Of a stretch of 64,000 nucleotides of DNA, positions 33,733-45,545 are shown in pieces (within the stretch, counting starts at the first letter, position 1; each line of letters opens with the position of its first letter). Source of the DNA: Zygnema cylindricum (taxonomy: Eukaryota > Streptophyta > Zygnematophyceae > Zygnematales > Zygnemataceae); contig JBBHKE010002774.1 of NCBI GenBank assembly GCA_037447655.1, positions 40,001-104,000 of the forward strand. Reading direction: 5' to 3'. A program made the position numbers and the translations under genes. The notes below the pieces were generated by a model. That model did no database searches and had not been told where the DNA came from. It saw only the letters and a program-made list of their open reading frames with translations.

Positions 33733-36700
33733 TCAACATGTGAAAGCCTGATTTTTGGCAACCAGAGAGAGAAGGTAGGATGAAACTGGAGAAAGCTTGG
33801 AGGAAGGAGCCTCAATTGCGTAATTGCAATTCTTCGTATATGGAAATGTCAACTGATGAGCTGTTTCATATGAACTGTTGGTTCCACTGCTTGCAAAACC
33901 TGCAGGTGCATTATAGTTATCAGATGCATCTGCAGAACAAATATTTGTTCCCTCCTGAAAGAGAATAGGAGAGAGCTCATCGTTAACAAAATAGGACATT
34001 GCTGGAGGCTGATTGACTTGCTGTTGAGTCAAGTTATCAGCAGTTTGACAGTAGATAACCGAGTCTTTGGAATCAACTCCGAGGCAAAGGGGACTTATTG
34101 GGAGTAAGTCTCCTCCTGTACACGAGCCATGGGTCTCGGAGGAAAAATGTAAGGTCGAGTCTGTACTCTGTTTGCTGTCATAGGTGTTGTCAATAGTTAC
34201 CCAACTAGGGTGTGAAGAACCATGGCTGTCGCATATGGAAGGCTCGACAGGCTGTGGTAAACTTGCCAGTTGCATTGGAATATCAGTAAGGAGGTTGTCG
34301 CTAGGAGGAATAAATGTTTCATGAAGTTGAGGAAGAACCGCTATCATGGGATGGATGTCTGTGCCATCTCCGATCTCTAATGGCAGGGTGCTGTCAAGGT
34401 AATCTTGTATATCTCCCACATTTTTTGACCACTGTTGCTCTGTCGGAATTGTGAATGATGGTTCTTCCTTTCCAGAAAAAGGCTCGCTGATGGAGGCAAG
34501 GAAACTGTTGAGAAGAATATCCACGTCTACCAAGTTCTTTCCCATGAGAACCTCATTCGCCTGTTCTATCTTAACTGCCTTTTTGAGTCCCTCCAAACTT
34601 GGTGTTTCATTAAGAATATCTGGAGATAAAGATGTGTTCGGTTCCATGTGATTGAAATTGCCAATCAGCGACGATAGTTGCTCGAATGTTGGCAGAAAAC
34701 CTGGTGGCTTTTCTGCTAAAAATTTAGTCAATTTGGCTCTTACAGGATCTTGATCCTGAATCACCGTGCTCTTTCTTTCTTCCGCCATAGGCACATCATT
34801 TACGTCAGAACTAAATTTGGCTCTTTTCGCACTTGCAATAGGAGTCTCAAAGCGGCTGGATTTCCTTTCATCAGAGACTGACATTGGAGAGGAAAAGTGT
34901 ACATTGCCGTTACAATGGTAACTGGCAGCTAAATCGTGACAAATGGAAGTTTCATTTGCACTCATCCATGTTGCGGCAGTCTCAATCGGAGGACTTGGGT
35001 TTGAGACTGGGGTCCAAGCTGGAGGCATATTCTGATGAGAATCTGAGGGGTCGTTGAAGTTTCCAGTATGAAAACTTGTGTTCTCCAATATTGGAGCTGT
35101 CTGCGACCGTTGCAAAGTTCCAATATCTGTAGATTCCTGAAATGACAGACAGGTTGTACAAAGTCAGCTTTTATAATGTAAAGATGCAAGGAAGTAACTG
35201 CATGTCTTCCAGACCCTCACTCTAGGCACACGACGTCTAATTTCAGAACTACAGGCTGTCAGAACTTCACACCGATGATTAGGTTTTTCTATCACTGCCC
35301 ATCTTTTCATCTTTGCATCTCACCTCAAGAGTGCTTAGGTCTCCGGTACTGCTGCATCGTCTATAATTTTCTTGTACTATGTTCTGAAGATCATTATAGC
35401 ATCCTCCATTCTGAACTACTCCGGACGGATCCCAGGCGCTGAAATCCTCTGTATCATTTTGTGCTGAAACTGCGTTCGCACATAGCCATTCCCAATGCAG
35501 TGGGTCTGGCATTTGTGCCTTGTCTGTCAGCAATGGCTGCTCTGGATTTGCAAAGGGAACATTGCAGGCATTTGTGAGAGCACCAGCCATTAATTGCTGG
35601 ACAAGTTGAGGCATAACCTGGACATCCAGAACAAAAAAAAAAAGCTTCTTTACATGTGACATTGGAGTATCCTCTCTGATGTTATGTGAAAGTTTGCATT
35701 ATTTTCCTATTTTTCAATTTCCTGACATTTCCTGACATGAATTTGCATCAGAAGTGTGTTCTGGCAGAAAAATAGATTACATTTCTTTCTTTAAGAAAGT
35801 AATTACCTTTCTTTAATTTGCATAAGTGTCACCTATCAGTTGTATGAATCTGTTGCAATGACTAAACTAATATCAGCTCAAATAAGATCCTTACTGTTTG
35901 CCACGAGAACAGAAATATACCTGTGGTCCCTTTGCAAGGTACCCCGCAAGAAGTTCCGGATACCGTTTTTTCAAAGTAGCATACCAATGATTCTGCATCC
36001 ATAGTATAACATTGATTATTGTCTGTTAATTCTTGTGTTGAACTTATTAGTCCTGTCTTCCCCGTTGTTTAGTCTCCTCAAAAAATCATTCTTCCTGCTG
36101 GAGTTTGCAGTCTTTGTTCGTCCAGACTTAGGTGGAACAACCACAAGTTATGGCAACACTAATTGGTTACAGACTTTGTTTTCTTTGAATGAATTCCTAT
36201 TCAAACACCTGCAGACCTAACTTTAATACAATTTACTAGCAGAATCAGAAATCCTAATTCATAACCTCGGATGATATGCGGAATGCATTCAGATAGAAAG
36301 CAGTAACTTGGAAGCCTCTTGTTTAGCATCAATCCAGAATTGTTTCCTCACCTTTATGGCGCTGTCTGTACGGCCAGGCATGGCTTTGGACATAACCGAC
36401 CAGCGAGATCCAATGGCGGCATAGCTCAAAACAATGGCGCGATCCTCATTGCGGGTGAAAGGGGCTTTGTTCACCTGCACTCACACAAGACCGTACAACC
36501 TCGTTAGTACATCCGTACTCCATCACTTGAGACCAATTAGACTGGGAAATGCAAGACATGCCAACGCATGAGCGACTCCAAGAGGACGAGGGAGAAGAGG
36601 GGTAGAAATAGAGAGGAGAGCACAGAAAAAGAAAAAAAACTGTACCCTGGCTGCTGAAATCAGCATAAAACTCACTTTCCTAGTGAAGTGTATGACACTC

Positions 36701-37034
36701 TATACCGGATTCGTTTGTAGCAGAGGTTGCAAACGGGTGTAAAACAGTTTTGCCGTACCATGGGGTGCAGATGGTTGCACCATCGCAGTCGGCAGCTTTT
36801 GCTGCTGCGGCCCTTGATGCCACGTGCGATTGCCGCCCACTGACGTGGACCATTCTCCTCCACCAGTTTCCGTAAGAGAGCGTCTTCAGCAGCACTCCAC
36901 GCCCCTTTCACTCGCGAGTCCACATCAGCGTCCATGTCAGCAGCATCCACGTCAGCACCCGTTGACTGAGCCTCCATGCGCTCTGGTGCTGTCGTGAGAG
37001 CATCGCTGGAAGAGACGGCAGTGTGGCTCAGCAT
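33733..37034 (-). CDS. R2R3-MYB transcription factor, five exons, about 722 aa
   Basis: Exons by splice consensus, all phase 0: 37034-36759, 36474-36352, 35992-35921, 35617-35324 and 35136-33733. Donors include AAG|gtgagg and GAG|gtgaga; acceptors include tgcag and tttcag. R2 spans about residues 42-92 with Trp46, Trp66 and Trp85 and the motif KSCRLRWCNHL. R3 spans about 94-142 with Phe98, Trp117 and Trp136 and PGRTDSAIKNHW. This is the canonical two-repeat spacing for a DNA-binding nuclear regulator, and R2 resembles the MYB44/MYB25-type groups. The C-terminal tail of about 570 residues is long for those groups and is Ser/Pro/acidic with no motif I recognise. Single-frame reading misses the domain because an intron cuts R3. 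No R1 repeat is seen upstream. Subgroup is tentative. Confidence 0.85.
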
Positions 37035-37577
37035 CTCGCTTCGGTTCGGAGGAGTGACACTACAGTGCTGTACTGCAGCTTATTTTGCTTCGCTGCCAAG
37101 AAACGCGGGTTAAAAGGTGGTGGAGAGTGGAAGGCAGGTTCAAAATTTCAAAGTTTAAAACTTTAAATTGGGGACAAGAGGACACAGGCGTGTGATGTGG
37201 TGCGATGTGATGATATGGGATTTGATATTTTGTCTTCTTGGGCCGACATTGTCGGCTACTCGCGTGCGGCACAAGGCTGGCAGTCATTGGCTGGTAACGA
37301 CGGCGCCAAACATCGCCAGAGGAGTCTGGTGAGGGAAACTCTCGGCGACGAGGTACATTTATGATAGTTTGAACCAAGTGGGACAGAATAGGCGGTACTA
37401 GATTGTCCGTACGACATATACAAATGATGGAAAGGTACGCCGCCCTCTACCTTTCCTTGTTCGGATTCTTTCTTTTCCGGGTACCTTCGCCTATTCCCAG
37501 TGCGGCGTGGCGCATTGTGGACCTGCTTGAGAAGTCATTGCGTTAAGGGACACTAAATGACCGTCCACTATTGCTTA
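37035..37577 (-). promoter_or_regulatory. 5' flank of the MYB gene
   Basis: About 540 bp between the MYB start codon and a Harbinger-like element. It should hold the 5' UTR and proximal promoter. No convincing TATA box was found on the minus strand. Confidence 0.4.
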
Positions 37578-38556
37578 GGGTGTGTCCCCATGTGTTAAAG
37601 TAAAGGTTTTTTCCCGTCGTTTTCACAGAAAATGGGACTTCCAACGATAAAATATTACACCGTACGAAAAATGGCCAAAAATACAAGTACACTTTGCGTC
37701 ATCTTGGAACTTGGAAGGTACAGTAATTTGGCGTTATTGTCATCGCCACCCACTTCCAGCTCATCATCACACGTAGTCGAGCCAAATCGCGATCTGATTT
37801 CAACCAAAATAACACCCTATCGACGAATAGAAAGCAGTAATTGCACGCGTGAAACGTCTTCGAAAAATTTTGAACGAGGGAGAGTACACCCTATTTTTTT
37901 CCATGCTCGTCACGCGCATGTACGTACAAAAATGACAAGTATGTACGGAAAGAATTCGTCGGGGTCTCGGACCACCACTTTCATTCATGGGTCCTTTACT
38001 CCTTTGCAAAAATTTACAATGTCCTCGTCTCTCCCCATCTTTTTCATTCGACCGCTTCTCTATCTCTCATCTCTAAATAAAATGCAGCAATAATAGTATC
38101 AAATGAAAGATATATTTTTTTCCTTTTTTTTTTAATATTTTTTGTCTCATTTTGATGACATATCGAATTGTAAATGGTAACAAAAGACATGGAGAAGCCA
38201 TGGCAGAAAGTTTACGTGTTGATGACGTCACAAGGTAGCATGACTTCGCAAGGTAGCATGACTTCGCAATGTCACAAAACCCTAAACGTCTACAATGTCA
38301 CAAACAACTCGACGTCTACAATCGTCGCCGTTTTTGTAGACGTCACTAATTTTAGGATGTTTCGTAATCGTCTACATTTCGTTCGTACTATCGTAGGATG
38401 TCGCATATTTTGTAGACGTCTACAATTGTCACATATTTGAAGTAATGAAGGCGCTAAGTAATGATTGACATAGGAAAACTTTGAAAAGTACATCGTAAAA
38501 TCTGCGCTAAAATCCAAAGTAATGTTTCAAAGTTTCAGTTACACGGGGACACGCCC
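37578..38556. mobile_element. Harbinger-like MITE, TSD TTA
   Basis: Inverted ends GGGTGTGTCCCCATGTG (left) and GGGCGTGTCCCCGTGTA (reverse complement of right) begin with GGG, as in PIF/Harbinger and Tourist elements. TTA flanks both sides (37575-37577, 38557-38559). At 979 bp with no transposase it is non-autonomous. The body contains a 19-bp tandem pair (GGTAGCATGACTTCGCA type, near 38233-38270) and the family motifs TGTAGACGTC and GTCACAAAACC. It is the most complete copy in the window and lies just upstream of the MYB gene. Confidence 0.65.
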
Positions 38557-38689
38557 TTAGGGTCAAAAATTCATAACTTTTTCATTACGCTGTCGGGACC
38601 TAAAGTTAAAAACAAAGTGAAGCGTTTTGTGAGCACGTTGGGTAAAAGGCAAATATTTTTCGGTCTACCTTTGGGTTCATCAGAGCAAT

Positions 38690-39256
38690 GAACCGTGTAT
38701 CGCTATCAGGCAGTTTCGTGCGCAAACGTTTTCCGCCAATATCGCTAATCGTTTAAGTCTACTATAGTTTCAACACCAATTTGAACTTTCTTGAAAACAC
38801 AACACAGCAATGAAAATTGTCCTCCAGATGGAGTGAACCGATCTAAACGGAACTAACCTTGCTTTTTCTAGGTTTGGCTTGTTAAATTTGCTTTTCGGTT
38901 CTTAACGGATTGGTTCGGTTTCGACGACTTCAAAAAACGTTTGGGCCTGCTCGATTAAGGTGATAAAATGATAACCAATGTACGAGCTTACACTATTACA
39001 ATACCTAAATGTACAAAACTACTGAAAGGTAAGTCTAGAAAACATTGTAGCAAATATTATAATTATTACTTTTTTCACGGCTTAAAACATCTTTTCTCCG
39101 TACACACCAGCCCGATTTTCATATGGAGCTTGCTAATACTAAGGTGAGATTCTTGAATTTCAATGGCAACTGTCAGATCTATAATCCGACAAGCTTGTAC
39201 GAAAAAATATGTTTTACGTGCCGCAAAAAATCTTAACACTAATAACGATACACGGT
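38690..39256. mobile_element. Mariner-like MITE copy, diverged
   Basis: The right end ...ACTAATAACGATACACGGTG followed by TA resembles the TIR of the 6850-7386 element, and the left end ACCGTGTATCGCTATCAG is a partial match. The section 39060-39256 is homologous to 42420-42630 (TTTCTCC-ACACC, AAGGTGAGA, AATCCGACA blocks). Confidence 0.45.
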
Positions 39257-41235
39257 GTAATGTACAATTGACGTGGATAATAAAATCCTAAATTTGATGA
39301 AGCAAATTATAAATTTTCGTACCACCATTTCACTTGTTTCTTAAACTTATAAGGATTGCTAACCGCTTAATATAGAGGATATTTCACAATAACATTAGGG
39401 TAGGCTTGAAAGGAAGGAAGGGGAGGGGAGGGGGGTCATTTTAGTTTGAAGTAAGTAGCTAGAGGCGTCCTCACTTGCATTTTGGATCAACCAAGTTGCA
39501 TTTCCAAATTAGTTGTGAATCATTGGAGCACATTTGTCCAATATAAACTACAATCCTTGGAATAAACAATATTAAGATAAGAAGGGCACCGACCACTATT
39601 CTGTAAGATAGACTAATTTGTTCATTTTATGCGGTAATTTAAAGATATATTTAATTTCATGCTTTCTTCGTGATTTTTGGTTCGTTCACCATAAAAAAAA
39701 ATTGTTTGTTGCATTCAAACTATTAGTTGGTTACAAAAAGGAAATTTGTGTGTTTTTATATACCACAATTATTTAAAACGAGTATATGCATCGGTCGTCT
39801 TCGCTTCTACATGGTTACGTGTTATAATCTTTTTCATTTTTTCTTAAAAAAAACATAGGTTTTAAGCACGACACGAACGCGGATTATAGGCTTTAAGCCC
39901 GACACCAATGTGGAAAAAGGTATAAACAAACCATTTTTAGTTGTTCCATATCGTAGTCCTCAAAGGCGTGATCTCCATAACCACCAACCTCATCAATAAC
40001 AACACATAGGCTTTTAATCATTTTTGATAGCCATTCAAATAACCAATAGCATAAAGTTTCACGTTCCTCCAATTTCCAATTTCAATAAATATAGTAAAAG
40101 GATACAAATTCAAAATGTGTTCAACGATATCCATGTACCATTTACGACTATTACTTTTTATAAACAGTAGCCAAAATCATGGTCAACCACTACGAAGAGG
40201 AAGTCGAAACTCATAGACTTAACACAAAAACCGACATAATGTTTTAAAAAATGTATCAAATAATTTGACGGGGCATTTTTCCAATTTTACATATTTTCCT
40301 CCGCGTGCATGCATGGTTGTAAACTTATGTAAAATTTGCAATATGGGATATCCTGGTTCACACCAATCGTGCGGAAGAAAGCAACGTTGACAATTCATGT
40401 TGTCGTGTATAAAACACTCAAAAGTACGGGTGGTTAACCCTCTTCGGGAGGTTACCCCTCATTGTTTTATGGTGTGTATCATGTTTTAAATAATGTAAGT
40501 TATTGCATTGAACGCATGCATATCCCAACAGTTATTGTTAATGGTTAAACTAAATTTTAGAGAGCGATAAATGTATGGTTAAAAATTGTATTAGTTCACG
40601 CGCATTGACCTGAATGATATCAGTAGTTGTCATTCAATGGTTGCAAGCATGTAGCATACAATGGAGTTTGTAATCCTTCGAGATTTTATCCTTTTTTTTG
40701 CAACTTGTGGCAATGACACCGTGTACTATAAAAAACAAATGTAACATTGTTATGTAATTAAAAGGGTCGTTTCACAACAAGCGGGACCGTCTTATTGCCG
40801 ACCGCACAAGTTGTAGTATCCCAATTTTGTTTTTCAATCGTCACCACTTCCTTTTATTTGTACGAATCTACTAGAAAGAGCTTAGTAGACCTCATTTATC
40901 CTTCATGTTTTTGGAAAATGTACTTAATTCAGCGTGGTTTTATGAGGAATTTTGGGCTAGAATAGTTTTAGTGTAGTATATAGTTGATAACGGTGATTTA
41001 TGATATTGGGTAAAAGGACAAGTGTCTGAAAGTAGAGTAGCTCTAGTGGTGATTGGCGCTATACTTTGTTCACGTTTTCCTTCATTAATGGGGTACAGTT
41101 GAGTGTCCGCTTGCGCTCGAAACGACTATTATTATGTCACGGGTGCACTTGCTTGTTTATTAGTGTTTTATTTTAGTCGATCGTGAGATCTGCTTTCGGG
41201 AGCCAAATGCAAGGGAATATTATTTGATGTCCGTT
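39257..41235. other. Intergenic DNA, nothing recognised
   Basis: AT-rich, no ORF above 60 codons worth reporting. A purine-rich run (GGAAGGAAGGGGAGGGG) sits near 39412-39435. Confidence 0.35.
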
Positions 41236-41806
41236 TATAGCATAGTTCAAAAGTAGGCGTTTTTATGGTAGGCGTTTGGTAGGCGCACAAAACTTGGCAC
41301 AAAACTTGCGCTGATGAGGCATACTGTATTTGTGTGCGTTGTGCACATCCCTGTACGAACGTACGAATCTGACGTATCATCATAGTACAGTGCACGCCGC
41401 CGGACAAAAATTTTCAGCGAACTGACACGGCGTAGGATGACATTCCGCAGGAAAAAAATATCGGGAAAAAAAAAACGCGGACGTAAGTTCTATCGTAAGT
41501 TGTGTTATGGGCTTTTCATGTGATCTTCTTAGATCGCTACTTTGATCAGCGACCGTCCGATCGTCCAAATCTGACGGTTAAAATAAAAAATACCTCAAAA
41601 CTCACGGAAAAATATTTTTTTGTCCGAATGTTTTTCAAAATTTAGACATGACGTTTAATTCTCTATTGATCGATGTGCAACTCAACCCTGTTCCTATTTT
41701 ATTTCATTTTGAGGCCAATACAATATGGGTCTTAACGGCATATTTCGTGTTTTGCATACAATAGGCATACTGTATGGGCGTACGTTCACCTACTTTTTAA
41801 CTATGG
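41236..41806. mobile_element. Short TIR element, copy 1
   Basis: The left end reads CATAGTTCAAAAGTAGGCG and the right end reversed reads CATAGTTAAAAAGTAGGTG, an inverted pair of about 19 bp. A second copy with the same ends is at 43568-44308. The target duplication is unclear, so no superfamily is assigned. Confidence 0.55.
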
Positions 41807-41936
41807 TTTTGTAGCAGAGTTGTTGGAGTTTATGCCCAATTGTACTTGCTGCCGTAAACCCCTTGAACGGAGCAAAAATCGTCATCGTTAAAAGCGTTTT
41901 CTCCTAACGGTATAGGAACGTACGTTCATTTCCATG

Positions 41937-42406
41937 TAAGAGCGGTTTCACACGTTGGGAAAACAGTTTTCACGAGCGCGAAATTTTCGCACGCGTGAAA
42001 GACAGCTCACCGTACTGTCGTTTTCGTCAAGTAAAAAGCTGGTGCCTGTTTTCCACATTGTCGGCCAAAATTCCCCGGCCCGTCAAACGTATCACTGCCG
42101 ACATTACTTTTTTCGACTTCTTCTCGTCGATTGAATGCGAGACGAGTCCTTTTGTCGGTCCAATCGGAAGTGAGTCCTACCACAAATCCATTAAATGCCC
42201 CGATGAAAATCCGACTACTTTGAGCCACTCTGTTGTCCATGTCATCTGATAGACACGTGTCATTACATTGTGGGAACTGAGAAGTCCTTTCTACATACAC
42301 GTGGCGCGATTACAAAAATTAAAAATCCGCAATTTATGCAGTTCTGCTTGTGAACAGCTAAAGCAATAATAAGAAATGTTTTTCCAACGTGTGAAACCAG
42401 CCTAAG
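41937..42406. mobile_element. MITE with imperfect 29-bp TIRs
   Basis: The left end contains GCGGTTTCACACGTTGGG and the right end reversed contains CTGGTTTCACACGTTGGA, followed by AAAACA in both. The ends pair over about 29 bp with few mismatches. No coding capacity. No clear target duplication. Confidence 0.55.
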
Positions 42407-42419
42407 GAGAAAAATCACA

Positions 42420-42630
42420 ATTAGTCTGGATGCTTCTTTCACCACTTGCGACACATTTTCTCCTTGCACACCATTCCAATTTCTGATTGGAGACCGCCAA
42501 CCTGAAGGTGAGAAATTGAGAATCTTGCCTATCAAATACAACCGTGGATTAAACAATCCGACAGGTGTGAACGGAGTTAACATGTTTTAAGTGGCGGAAA
42601 ACACACGAGCACATAGAGCGATAAGCGGTG
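42420..42630. repeat. 3' fragment of a mariner-like MITE
   Basis: Homologous to 39060-39256. It ends CGATAAGCGGTG followed by TA. The left end is not visible; a MITE occupies the expected position. Confidence 0.4.
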
Positions 42631-42632
42631 TA

Positions 42633-42982
42633 CAGCACCGGAGAACTATTTTCGATTACTGCAGAGTTGTCAGCGTGCCGTTGCTAGGGGAAAATGTAGA
42701 TTTTCTAGTCGAGTTGGACGGCATTGAGAGAGCCACGTTGTGATGGCATCTCTGAAGCACGTAGCAGTGAGATTTGAGATTCTTGCTGACATCATGCTAC
42801 AGAATCTAGCCACGTCAGCTGCAGGGTACCAAAACGTTTGAAGAAACATGTCTGCCCACTGACGAACTTGCGACGACAGTCTGTCTTCTGCCAACGAAAA
42901 CGTAGTCAGCACAATTCAACAAAATTTGCTTTTGGCCTTTTTCTGTACGTAGCCGTCGTGACTGGTACTCATTTGCCAATCA
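42633..42982. other. Intergenic DNA, nothing recognised
   Basis: Moderate GC, no feature seen. Confidence 0.3.
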
Positions 42983-43156
42983 GATTGAGAGGAAGGAAAG
43001 GGAGATTGAGAGGAAGGAAAGGGAGATTGAGAGGGAGGAAAGGGAGATTGAGAGGAAGGAAAGGGAGATTGAGAGGAAGGAAAGGGAGATGAGAGGAAGG
43101 AAAGGGAGATTGAGAGGAAGGAAAGGGAGATTGAGAGGAAGGAAAGGGAGATTGAG
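42983..43156 (+). repeat. 21-bp minisatellite, about eight units
   Basis: The unit GATTGAGAGGAAGGAAAGGG plus A repeats about eight times. One unit has a GGGAGG variant and one lacks a T. The 21-bp length keeps a frame open (LRGRKGR heptads on plus, FLSISLS on minus), which is a by-product of the repeat rather than a gene. Confidence 0.85.
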
Positions 43157-43567
43157 TGAGAGACTACTGCTGCAGTGGCCATTCCATTGCAGCCTGAGTA
43201 TCATATATCATAATGGAATCAATGTGTCCATGAAGGCACAGAAACCGCCTTCCTGGAAACTGCGTGAAGTTACCGTTGGTTACTGTTCTGTTGTTTTGAA
43301 AAGGGCCTTCGAGAGTTCAAGTATTCAAATTTCAAACTAGAATTGCTACGTGGACACCTAAGAAGAAGTCGTACGAAAATGTACAGGACTATCCACCCAA
43401 ACCCGTCAAAAATTCTGCGTCCGTACCGATACTCCATTCTTACAAGTTACAACGCTCGTGGAGACACCGCCAACGGCTAGAAATTACAAACTTTAAGGCT
43501 GGCCACGTGTCATTGCGCCGGTATCATTTTTTTTAGCGTGGACGGACCGACTATATTGTGGTACACC
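43157..43567. other. Intergenic DNA, nothing recognised
   Basis: Between the minisatellite and the second TIR element. No feature seen. Confidence 0.3.
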
Positions 43568-44308
43568 GCATAGTTCAAAAGTAGGCGTTTTTATGGTAGG
43601 CCTTTGGTAGGCGCACAAAACTTGGCACAAAACTCGCGCAGAGTAGGCATACTGTATGTATGTGTGTGTGTTGTGCACAGCATTGTACGAACGTACGAAT
43701 CTGACGTATGATCATAGTACACAACACGCCGCCGAACTAAATTTTTAGCGAACTGACACGGCTTAAGATGACATTGCGCGGGAAAAAAAACCGGGAAAAA
43801 AAAACGCAGAGAGTACGGAGAGTTCATAGTTTTTACGGAAAGTGTTTTGCAGCCACCAACAGGTAGGTTTTAGTAATATTTTTGGCAGTGTGGAATTTTT
43901 TTTTTATCGTCCCATACTGCCTGGTTGGTCAATTTGAGGCTTTATTTAGTGTGGCCTTCAAAATTGTAGACCCTAATATGACAAGTTGTCCTATCGTAAG
44001 TTGTGTTATGGGATTTTCATGTGATTTTCTTAGATCGCTACTTTGATCAGCGACTGTCAGATCGTCCAAATCTGACGGTTTAAACAAAAAGTACCTCAAA
44101 ACTTACAAAAAAATAATCTTTTGTCCGAATCTTTTTAAAAATGTCGACTTGACGTTTAATTCTCTATCGATTGATGTGCAACTCAACCCTGTTACTATTT
44201 TTTTTCATTTTGTGGCCAATACAATATGGGACATAAGGTCATATTGTATGTTTTGCGTACAATATGCATATTGTACGGGCGTACTTTCACCTGCTTTTGA
44301 ACTATGAT
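43568..44308. mobile_element. Short TIR element, copy 2, with extra segment
   Basis: Same ends and body order as 41236-41806 (TATGGTAGGC, ACGAACGTACGAATCTGACG, TCGTAAGTTGTGTTATGGG). About 190 bp near 43810-43990 is absent from copy 1. It is either an insertion here or a deletion there. Confidence 0.55.
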
Positions 44309-45543
44309 GCAAAGTCTGGATGTGATATCTGTACCAGAGGAAATATGTGCACCAACGGAGGTAATTAATGCCTCGTACATAGGGCATTAAATATGCTACC
44401 CAAAAATTGAAAACGCAACGACAAAAAGGTGGCGGCAAACTTTGACGGTGGGAGCGTGACAGGATAATTTTTGCAGATTCGCAGCGACCCTGGCGGAAGG
44501 CACATGGCCATTGCGACGTGTACGCACATATGCGCGCGCTCCTTGTGGATTTTTTTGACCTTTGCCACGCGGCCTATTTTTACACGTTCTGTATTCGAGA
44601 ACTGTCCTCCTTGTGCACGGTATTAACAAACTGTAGGGTTGGTGACGTGGCATCTTGGATAAAATGTGTAATAGAATTCGACGGTCCTAATTTACACCTA
44701 CAACCTTGGACAACTTTCAATAATGTTGTTTTCGTTGAAAATAAAATAAAATTGTACGAACCTGTACGAAACGGTACGGCCGTCAGTAAAAAACCCCACT
44801 TTTTCGCTAATGGAAGTCCACTCTTAGACGATGTTCTTTTGCGTAGACTTTGTAAACCACTTGTTCTTAATTCAATGGTACCACGTAAGCGATATTCGAT
44901 CGGATACTAAAAATCTTTTATGATTTTTTACAATGACAAATTTTAACTTCAAATCTTTATTTGAGTACCAAGTCACCTTACCACCAAATTTGTTTACTCT
45001 TTGCAGACGCATTTTCTTCGACACCAGGTCGGTTTTTAAGGTTTGTTATGTTTTAACGAAAACGAACGATGCTACAAATAGTGTGACAAAAATTATGGTA
45101 GCAGAAATAGCGTGACAAAGGAGCGTTATGAGATTACTTTTTTTTTCGGTTGGATTTTGGAAGGCAAATAAAATCTGCAACTTTTAAGATCTTTGTTTGT
45201 TGTCCATCGTGACACGTAGTTAATCATCCAATGTGTCGCGACTCTTTTTTTTCTACAAAAAGAAACAAGGGACTGGCTCGCGAATGAATATTCGACGGTC
45301 ATTGTTATCTCTTACACCTTTAGAGAGTATTGGCAAGATTCCTTATAATGTTCTTCGCATATGAATATAAGGCAAATAAATATCTGACAGTCATTGTTAC
45401 TTCCCTCACCTTCACAGAGTATTGGCAATAAAAATAAAATAAGCGGTACGATGGTATCATGGTAGAGATGGGCGCGGAATTCTTTAAAATATCCCACTTT
45501 TCATTTGATGGAGCGCCACCTTATAAATATTGTTAAATAATTA
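44309..45543. other. Intergenic DNA with one unassigned ORF
   Basis: The longest frame is 44518-44910 on plus (130 codons). It has no recognisable motif and no splice or codon-use support, so I do not call it a gene. The remainder is AT-rich. Confidence 0.3.
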
Positions 45544-45545
45544 AA

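Noticed and set aside
36289-36480. Reading the MYB R3 repeat as ending in the sequence V-R-K-Q-F-W-I-D
   Set aside because: Those codons are intron read-through after a consensus AAG|gtgagg donor. The true continuation N-H-W is in the exon at 35921-35992.
42983-43156. Possible CRISPR-like array
   Set aside because: Units are contiguous with no unique spacers, and the context is a plant nuclear genome.
42838-43340. Overlapping ORFs with LRGRKGR or FLSISLS heptad repeats
   Set aside because: They arise only because the minisatellite unit is 21 bp and keeps all frames open. No start context, domain or splice support.
44518-44910. 130-codon ORF as a host gene
   Set aside because: No recognisable motif, AT-rich codon use like the flanks, and no splice or promoter signals.
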